Below are positions 1 through 4,103 of a DNA stretch of 10,667 bases, piece by piece. The stretch's first letter is position 1; each line of letters opens with the position of its first letter. The notes beneath the pieces were generated by a model, which saw only the letters and a program-made list of their open reading frames with translations, did no database searches and was not told the DNA's origin. The translations under genes and the position numbers were made by a program. Source of the DNA: JBDTNQ01 sp039933635 (GTDB lineage: Bacteria; Acidobacteriota; Vicinamibacteria; Vicinamibacterales; SCN-69-37); assembly GCA_039933635.1 (NCBI GenBank), contig JBDTNQ010000128.1:1-10667 (forward strand), written 5' to 3'.

Positions 1-56
1 CGGGGGACCGGGGGACCGGGGGACCGGGGGACCGGGGGACCGGGGGACCGGGGGCT
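1..56. repeat. Octamer tandem repeat with G5 tracts
   Basis: Six perfect copies of the 8-base unit CGGGGGAC are followed by a seventh partial copy that breaks into CT. The array begins at the first base, so it probably continues beyond the left edge. On the plus strand it gives seven runs of five G separated by ACC, a near-ideal pattern for stacked G-quadruplexes. On the minus strand it reads as C5 runs (i-motif type). It lies just past the 3' end of the minus-strand operon that ends at 134. There is no spacer-repeat alternation, so it is not a CRISPR array. Its role is unknown: it may be a slippage-prone intergenic microsatellite or a transcription or replication roadblock. Confidence 0.95.
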
Positions 57-133
57 AGGGCGGCGGCTCGACCGTCTGCCCTCAGCGGCCGTCGGGCAGT
101 TCGTCCGGGGCTCCGATCAGACGGTTCGGGGCG
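57..133. other. Gene-free stretch with weak inverted repeats
   Basis: I see no gene that starts or ends here apart from the operon ending at 134. Two mutually exclusive pairings are visible. CTGCCC (76-81) pairs with GGGCAG (94-99) across a 12-base loop. ACCGTCTG (71-78) pairs with CAGACGGT (118-125) across a longer loop. For the leftward transcript these could form a structured 3' end, but there is no T tract, so a terminator call would be weak. Confidence 0.4.
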
Positions 134-406
134 TCAGGCTTGCGGTCCAGATCTCCAACAAAGCGCGATCGTGCCCCAGCCTGCGACGACGATCAGCAGC
201 GCCCAGACCGTCGACGCAACGGCTCCCGCATGCCGAGCCTCGGCCATGACCGTCGTCATGGACGGCTTCGGTACGCGGCCCAATTCTGATTCCGCGGACA
301 GCTGCAGGTACTCCCGCGCGCCGCGCGAGACGTAGAGATCGAAGAACCCGCTCCAGACGGCGAAGGCAATCACCACCCAGATCACGGCCGCAAGACGGCG
401 TCTCAC
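134..406 (-). CDS. Small two-helix membrane protein, unknown function
   Basis: I do not recognise a named family for this 90-residue protein. After a short basic N-terminus there is a hydrophobic helix at about residues 6-22. A polar segment of about 40 residues follows, then a second helix at about 65-84 and a short tail. The likely topology is both ends cytoplasmic with the polar loop outside. The start is GTG, and it overlaps the TGA stop of the upstream phosphatase gene (GTGA). A GAGG Shine-Dalgarno-like motif sits five bases upstream, at 412-415, inside the phosphatase gene, so the two are almost certainly translationally coupled. This context suggests an accessory or membrane partner of the FHA-PP2C regulator, but that is inference from position only. 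Confidence 0.75.
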   Translation of the reverse strand: MRRRLAAVIWVVIAFAVWSGFFDLYVSRGAREYLQLSAESELGRVPKPSMTTVMAEARHAGAVASTVWALLIVVAGWGTIALCWRSGPQA

Positions 407-2022
407 GCCGGCCTCGGTCCCAAGTAGCGCAGTACCATCACGGTGATGTCATCGCTTTGCGGCGCGCCCTTGGCGAACGCGCGCACGGCGGCGATGATGC
501 GATCCACCTGCGATTGCACACCCTCGTGGAGCCCCGCTTGAGCCACTTCGAGGAGGCGCTCGTCGCCGAACTCGTCTGACTCGAGGTTCATAGCCTCGGA
601 GACGCCGTCACTGAAGATCACGATCACATCGCCGCGATCGAGTTGGATGCTGTCCTGCCCGAACGACGCCATCTCCAGCAGCCCAACCACGGGACCACCA
701 GTCTCGAGCCGGCGCACGCCGGACTTGCCGATCACGAACGGCGGGTTGTGCCCCCCGTTGCAGTACGTCAGACGGCCATCGACGGAGACGCTGCCCAACA
801 TGATGGTGACGAACCGGGATTCGATCCCGCGTCGATACAAGGTACGGTTGATCTGCGCCACGACGGTGGACGGCCCGTCGGGCGCGTAAGCGGCAGCCGC
901 GAACATGCCCTGCATGAGCGCGCTCAGCAACGCCGCGGGCGGGCCCTTGCCGGCCACATCGCCCAACGTGAAGCCGAAGGACGAACCCGGCTCGTCGAGG
1001 TAGTCGAAGAAGTCGCCGCCAATCGATCGGCACGGCACGCTGGCCGCGGCCGCTTCGACGAAGCCAAGGCTCGGGCGCGCCTTCGGCAGGAGGGCCTGCT
1101 GAATTTCGGCCGCGATACGCATCTCGTGTTCGAGCTTGGCCTTCTCGAGCTTCTCGCGGTAAAGCCGGGCATTCTCGATCGCCACCGAGGCCTCGGAGGC
1201 CAGCGTCTCGAGGGCGGATCGCGTCGTCTCGGACGCGAGGCTGCCCCGCTCTCGGCTATCGAGATAGAGCACGCCGATGCGGCGGTCCTCGCCCTTGGCG
1301 TCCGCCGACTCCACGTACTGCACGAAGTTGAGCGGCACACACACCACGTGGCGGATGCCGAGGGCCACGGTCCCCATGTGCGCGTCGGCCAGACCGGCAT
1401 CGAGCAGATCGGCGACCACCTTCGTCTGCCCGGCCCGGAACACTTCTTCTGGAATCTTGCGGCTGGTGGCGAAGGTCGCGTCCGTGAGCGTCTGCTTGTC
1501 ACGACCACGCGCGAGTTTGAAGTCGAGCGCGCCGTCCTGGCCAGACAGCATGATGAACGCGCGCTCCGCCCCGGATACTTCAATCGAGGCATCGAGCACG
1601 AGCGCCAGGACGTCCTGCAGCACGCGCCCCGATCCCAGCGCGCGGAATCCCGCAAGCAAGGCCGTGATCTGACGCAGGTCGTCGCGCGCGCCGGTGGCCG
1701 GTCGACCGGTGGCAGGTCGGTCGTCGCTGGAGAGGACCACCAGGTCTGCGCCGCCGCCGCGTCCCAGCCGGACGCGATCCCCGGGGCGCAGTTCGCACTC
1801 GCTCACCGACTCGCCATTGACGAAGGTGCCGTACCGCGACTCGCGGTCGCGGAGCAGCACGCGCGCGCCCTCGACGACGACCTCAGCGTGGTCGCGCGAC
1901 ACCTCGCTGCCGCCGAGGCGCAGGTCGTTCGTCTCGCGTCGCCCAATCGTGTACGGGAATCGCTCGATCGCAATTTCACGCTCGCCCGCCGCCTCGTGCA
2001 CCTGGAGTCGCAGCCCGCTCAT
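403..2022 (-). CDS. FHA-GAF-SpoIIE (PP2C-type) serine phosphatase
   Basis: This is a 539-residue cytoplasmic signalling protein with three modules. An N-terminal FHA domain (about 5-98) has the GR turn at 27-28, the SxxH element (S42, H45) and the NG pair at 69-70, the usual phosphothreonine-binding residues. A GAF-like sensory domain (about 125-285) leads into an amphipathic linker helix (about 285-312). The C-terminal SpoIIE/RsbU-type PP2C domain (about 315-535) keeps the metal-binding acidic motifs: GGDFFDY (335-341), GDVAGKG (354-360), SDG (471-473) and DD at 524-525. It should therefore be an active Mn/Mg-dependent phosphatase. Known relatives dephosphorylate anti-sigma-factor antagonists in partner-switch stress pathways, while the FHA domain reads Ser/Thr kinase signals. 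No kinase or anti-sigma gene is in this window. The start ATG lacks a good Shine-Dalgarno but has a TATACA box about ten bases upstream. The gene is coupled to the downstream membrane protein. Confidence 0.93.
   Translation of the reverse strand: MSGLRLQVHEAAGEREIAIERFPYTIGRRETNDLRLGGSEVSRDHAEVVVEGARVLLRDRESRYGTFVNGESVSECELRPGDRVRLGRGGGADLVVLSSDDRPATGRPATGARDDLRQITALLAGFRALGSGRVLQDVLALVLDASIEVSGAERAFIMLSGQDGALDFKLARGRDKQTLTDATFATSRKIPEEVFRAGQTKVVADLLDAGLADAHMGTVALGIRHVVCVPLNFVQYVESADAKGEDRRIGVLYLDSRERGSLASETTRSALETLASEASVAIENARLYREKLEKAKLEHEMRIAAEIQQALLPKARPSLGFVEAAAASVPCRSIGGDFFDYLDEPGSSFGFTLGDVAGKGPPAALLSALMQGMFAAAAYAPDGPSTVVAQINRTLYRRGIESRFVTIMLGSVSVDGRLTYCNGGHNPPFVIGKSGVRRLETGGPVVGLLEMASFGQDSIQLDRGDVIVIFSDGVSEAMNLESDEFGDERLLEVAQAGLHEGVQSQVDRIIAAVRAFAKGAPQSDDITVMVLRYLGPRPA
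412..415 (-). promoter_or_regulatory. Ribosome binding site for the GTG-start membrane protein
   Basis: GAGG on the minus strand lies five bases before the GTG at 404-406. It supports the unusual GTG start and coupling to the phosphatase gene that contains it. Confidence 0.5.
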
Positions 2023-2091
2023 CGCGCGTCAGTGTATACGGGCTGCGGGCCGCGGCCTACAGACCGTCGGCTCTGGGCTCTGGGTTCAGGG
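2023..2091 (-). other. Intergenic spacer with CTCTGGG direct repeat
   Basis: This 69-base gap lies between the zinc-ribbon stop and the phosphatase start, both on the minus strand. On the plus strand it holds two tandem copies of CTCTGGG at about 2071-2084, followed by a degenerate third. I see no hairpin with a T tract. The right-hand operon could therefore read through, although a TATACA box suggests a separate promoter. Confidence 0.4.
2033..2038 (-). promoter_or_regulatory. Putative -10 box (TATACA) for the FHA phosphatase gene
   Basis: TATACA on the minus strand ends ten bases before the ATG at 2022. No convincing -35 hexamer is found 16-18 bases further upstream, and no Shine-Dalgarno precedes the ATG. 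Transcription starting the usual 6-7 bases after the box would give a leader of only a few bases, that is, a near-leaderless mRNA. Confidence 0.35.
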
Positions 2092-2295
2092 CTATGACCC
2101 GCAGCAGGTGCGGAAGTACCAGATCCCCACGGCGATGACGATCGCCACCACGACGACAGCCGCAAGCAGCCACGGAACCCGCGAGGCGGGCGGTTGGGAT
2201 CTGGGTGGCTGGACGGGCAGCGCCGTTGGCGCGCCGCACCGATAGCAGACGATCGCCTTCTCAGCGATGGTGGCTCCGCAATTCGTGCATTGCAT
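2092..2295 (-). CDS. Zinc-ribbon single-pass membrane protein
   Basis: This is a 67-residue protein with the start taken at the ATG at 2295. A longer reading from 2358 would add 21 residues that look unlike the family, which normally begins right at the ribbon. The N-terminal zinc ribbon has two CxxC knuckles (C3/C6 and C17/C20). A proline-rich linker follows (about 22-39), then one hydrophobic helix (about 41-61) and a tail with two cysteines (C64, C65). Such zinc_ribbon_2-type headpieces usually act as cytoplasmic protein-binding modules. Here it would sit on the inner face of the membrane. Many bacterial rhomboid-like and other membrane proteins carry such a ribbon in the same chain. In this window it is a separate gene divergent from a rhomboid-family gene, which hints at a partnership but does not prove one. 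Confidence 0.8.
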   Translation of the reverse strand: MQCTNCGATIAEKAIVCYRCGAPTALPVQPPRSQPPASRVPWLLAAVVVVAIVIAVGIWYFRTCCGS

Positions 2296-2426
2296 CAGGA
2301 TTGACTCACTTGCCCGCAAGCGGGGTCCACGCTGTTCGACGGCAAGCGCGGACCGCACCCGCCACGTCCTGCCGCTCGCCGCGCCCCCAGCGAAGGCGAG
2401 CCGAATAACTATACTGATTTCGCCCG
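2296..2426. promoter_or_regulatory. Divergent intergenic region, zinc-ribbon / rhomboid
   Basis: These 131 bases separate two divergent start codons, so both promoters should lie here. The only good hexamer I see is TATACT at 2410-2415, facing the rhomboid gene. Nothing comparable faces the zinc-ribbon gene. A short CTTGC/GCAAG palindrome around 2313-2324 has too small a gap to form a stable RNA hairpin. It could be a protein-binding site, with little support. Confidence 0.4.
2410..2415 (+). promoter_or_regulatory. Putative -10 box (TATACT) for the rhomboid-like gene
   Basis: TATACT ends eleven bases before the ATG at 2427, in an otherwise GC-rich region. No clear -35 and no Shine-Dalgarno are present. 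The spacing matches that of the TATACA box upstream of the FHA phosphatase start, again suggesting a leaderless or near-leaderless transcript. Confidence 0.35.
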
Positions 2427-3080
2427 ATGATTCCGATTCAGGACGTCATTCCCTCCCGGCAGCGCCCCTGGGCCACGCTGGCAATCGTCAGCGCGATGGC
2501 CGCAGGACTCGTCTGCGCATGGTTCGTTTCGCCCGACGCGATACGGGGCCTCGTCTACGGCTACGGCTGGACGGGCGCACAACTCTGGTGGCTGTTCCCC
2601 GTGCCCGCGTTCCTGCACCTGAGCCTGGTGCACGCCGGCACCAACATGCTCGCCTTGTGGATCTTTGGGGACACGATGGAAGATCGCCTGGGCCACGCCC
2701 GCTTCGCCGCGCTCTACGCGCTCGGCGCCATCGTGTCGTGGACCGTGGTCGTTGCGACCCACCCTGTCACCGCCATGCCGGGCATCGGCGCAGGCGGTGC
2801 GGTCGCGGCCGTGATTGGCGCCTACCTGGCGCAACTCCCGCGGTCACGCGTGCTCGTGCTGGTGCCGCTGCCGTTCGTGTTCGATCTCGTCGAGATTCCC
2901 GCGGCCATCGTGCCGGCGTTCTGGTGTCTGCTGCAGATCATCGGCGTGGCCGGTTCAGGTGGCGGCGTGACGGCCGCCGCGCAGGTACTGTGGGCCATCG
3001 GCGCCGGTGGCCTCACCGGTGCGGGCGTGGGCTGGGCACTACGCGGCAAGCGGCCCGAGTGGGAGATGCCCTGGACCTGA
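2427..3080 (+). CDS. Catalytically dead rhomboid-family membrane protein
   Basis: This 217-residue multipass inner-membrane protein is clearly a rhomboid by layout. It has the N-terminal IP(S)R-type lead, a first helix at about 16-34, the HxxxxHxxxN motif (H64, H69, N73), and LWIFGD followed by EDRLGH, as in typical bacterial rhomboids. Active rhomboids are intramembrane serine proteases using Ser in a GxSG motif and His in a later helix. Here the GxSG equivalent reads GAGG at 121-124: Gly123 stands where Ser belongs, and the codon GGC at 2793-2795 is one transition from AGC. The later AHIGGF-type segment reads IGAGGL (191-196), with Gly192 at the His position. Both catalytic residues are therefore missing while the fold motifs are kept, as in iRhom/derlin-type pseudoproteases. 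I infer a role in binding or trafficking of membrane proteins. The gene converges on the caspase-like gene across a hairpin. Confidence 0.88.
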   Translation: MIPIQDVIPSRQRPWATLAIVSAMAAGLVCAWFVSPDAIRGLVYGYGWTGAQLWWLFPVPAFLHLSLVHAGTNMLALWIFGDTMEDRLGHARFAALYALGAIVSWTVVVATHPVTAMPGIGAGGAVAAVIGAYLAQLPRSRVLVLVPLPFVFDLVEIPAAIVPAFWCLLQIIGVAGSGGGVTAAAQVLWAIGAGGLTGAGVGWALRGKRPEWEMPWT

Positions 3081-3110
3081 AGGTCCAGGGCTCCAGCGAA
3101 GGTCCAGGGC
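3068..3110. terminator. Strong hairpin between convergent genes, overlapping a stop codon
   Basis: GCCCTGGACC (3068-3077) and GGTCCAGGGC (3082-3091) form a perfect 10-pair stem with a TGAA loop. The rhomboid gene's TGA stop (3078-3080) lies in that loop. GGTCCAGGGC recurs at 3101-3110, so the left arm can pair with either copy. A 13-base direct repeat, GAAGGTCCAGGGC, starts at 3079 and again at 3098. The element fills the 30-base gap between two convergent genes and could stop transcription from both sides. It lacks a U tract in either direction, so a block to convergent transcription or a Rho-assisted or RNA-stabilising role is as likely as classic intrinsic termination. Confidence 0.65.
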
Positions 3111-4103
3111 CTACCTCGCTGTCTTCTGCCTGACGTCGCGCGACACTGTCGCCAGTTCCAGCACCAGAGCTTCGAACTGCTTGTCGTATTGGTCCGCCGG
3201 CATCGACGCCTTCTTGCGGCGCAATTCATCCAGCTGTTCGGTGAGCGCCTGCTGGCGCGCCAGCAGCCGCTGTGTTTCCGGATCGCTCGATGTCGGCGCG
3301 GGGACTCCTTCGAGGTAGGTCACGCCCGCCAGGCTCACGTCCGCGACCGCTACGGCCGTCGCGTCCTTCCCCGTTCCAGCGCCTGTGTCATCAAGCACCG
3401 CGGACTCCGTGGCCATGGTGCCTTTCTGCTCGTAGTACTGCTTCACGGCGCGCGAAGCGAAGATGAACGCTTCCTGCAGCGAGATGCGCCCGTTCTTGTC
3501 GAGATCCGCTTCGGGCGAGGACAGCGCTCGCACGAAGCCATCCGGGAACTGCGTGTGGAACCGCTGACTGTATCCGCTCGTCGCCGTGATGACGACCCGA
3601 TCCTTGGCGGCCAATCCGGCCAAGTACGGAAAGCTCGAACTGGTGGTGTCCACGATCGCCAGACGGCCGGCCACCGGCTTCAGCAGCGCGTTCCATTCCT
3701 GCACCGTGAGGTCCGGGCCGACGAGATTGAACTTTGCATCCGGTCCTTCGCCACCACCGTGACCGATGAAGACCATCACCAGCTGATCGCTGGCCGTCAC
3801 GGTCTTCGCCAGCTGGGCCATCGCCGCGCGAACGTTCTCAGCCGTCGATTTCTGCTCTCCAGCCCTAGGCTGTTCGGACAGGACGATCAGGTGCGCCGCG
3901 TCGTACTTGAAGCGATCGGTGAGCGTGGACGCGAGGGCATCCAGCCACCGCCGATGCAGCAGCGCGTACTGTTCTTCGCCGGATGCGCCTTGGATGAGCA
4001 CGGCGAAACGGGCGCCGTCCGCCGCTCGTGCCGGTGCGGCAAAGCCGACAGCCAGGACGAGCGATGCGAGCAACAGGAACGCGGAACGCCGCACGGTCGT
4101 CAT
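3111..4103 (-). CDS. Secreted caspase-fold (clan CD) protein without catalytic Cys, with EF-hand loop
   Basis: This is a 330-residue protein with a classic signal peptide (cleavage near A27), so it is exported. The body resembles legumain/caspase-fold (C13-like) peptidases. A hydrophobic strand ends in the GHG catalytic-His motif (H115). The next core strand, LAIVD (148-152), should be followed by a Cys as in DACxSG, but here it reads DTTSSSF (152-158) with no Cys. Residues 200-211 form an exact EF-hand-type loop (D200, D202, N204, G205, I207, E211). The C-terminal 55 residues are charged and helical, probably a coiled coil. From memory of the family, related bacterial proteins also carry T/S-rich sequence at this point, so the loss may be ancestral. 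The gene starts directly after the stop of the TPR peptidase gene and uses a Shine-Dalgarno within it. It is best read as a periplasmic, possibly Ca-binding pseudo-peptidase. Confidence 0.8.
   Translation of the reverse strand: MTTVRRSAFLLLASLVLAVGFAAPARAADGARFAVLIQGASGEEQYALLHRRWLDALASTLTDRFKYDAAHLIVLSEQPRAGEQKSTAENVRAAMAQLAKTVTASDQLVMVFIGHGGGEGPDAKFNLVGPDLTVQEWNALLKPVAGRLAIVDTTSSSFPYLAGLAAKDRVVITATSGYSQRFHTQFPDGFVRALSSPEADLDKNGRISLQEAFIFASRAVKQYYEQKGTMATESAVLDDTGAGTGKDATAVAVADVSLAGVTYLEGVPAPTSSDPETQRLLARQQALTEQLDELRRKKASMPADQYDKQFEALVLELATVSRDVRQKTAR

Noticed and set aside
1..56. CRISPR array
   Set aside because: The units are 8 bases and fully contiguous, with no spacers.
82..200. Possible frameshift extension of the small membrane protein into another frame ending near 82
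   Set aside because: A 36-codon open stretch in the alternative frame reads like a plausible polar tail, but nothing requires it. The annotated stop directly follows the second helix, and no homologue is known to me that would decide it.
643..2097. Long plus-strand open frame (484 codons) opposite the FHA-phosphatase gene
   Set aside because: It is the antisense shadow of a gene with clear domain motifs. Its translation is Arg/His/Gln-rich low-complexity sequence without recognisable domains, as expected in GC-rich DNA.
2296..2358. Longer N-terminus (21 residues) for the zinc-ribbon protein
   Set aside because: Zinc-ribbon proteins of this kind normally begin within a few residues of the first CxxC. 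The added residues have no pattern and the region serves as the divergent promoter.
2267..3133. Overlapping plus-strand frame (288 codons) across the rhomboid-like gene
   Set aside because: The other frame carries the rhomboid motifs and hydrophobic helices. This one is Arg-rich with no membrane or domain pattern.
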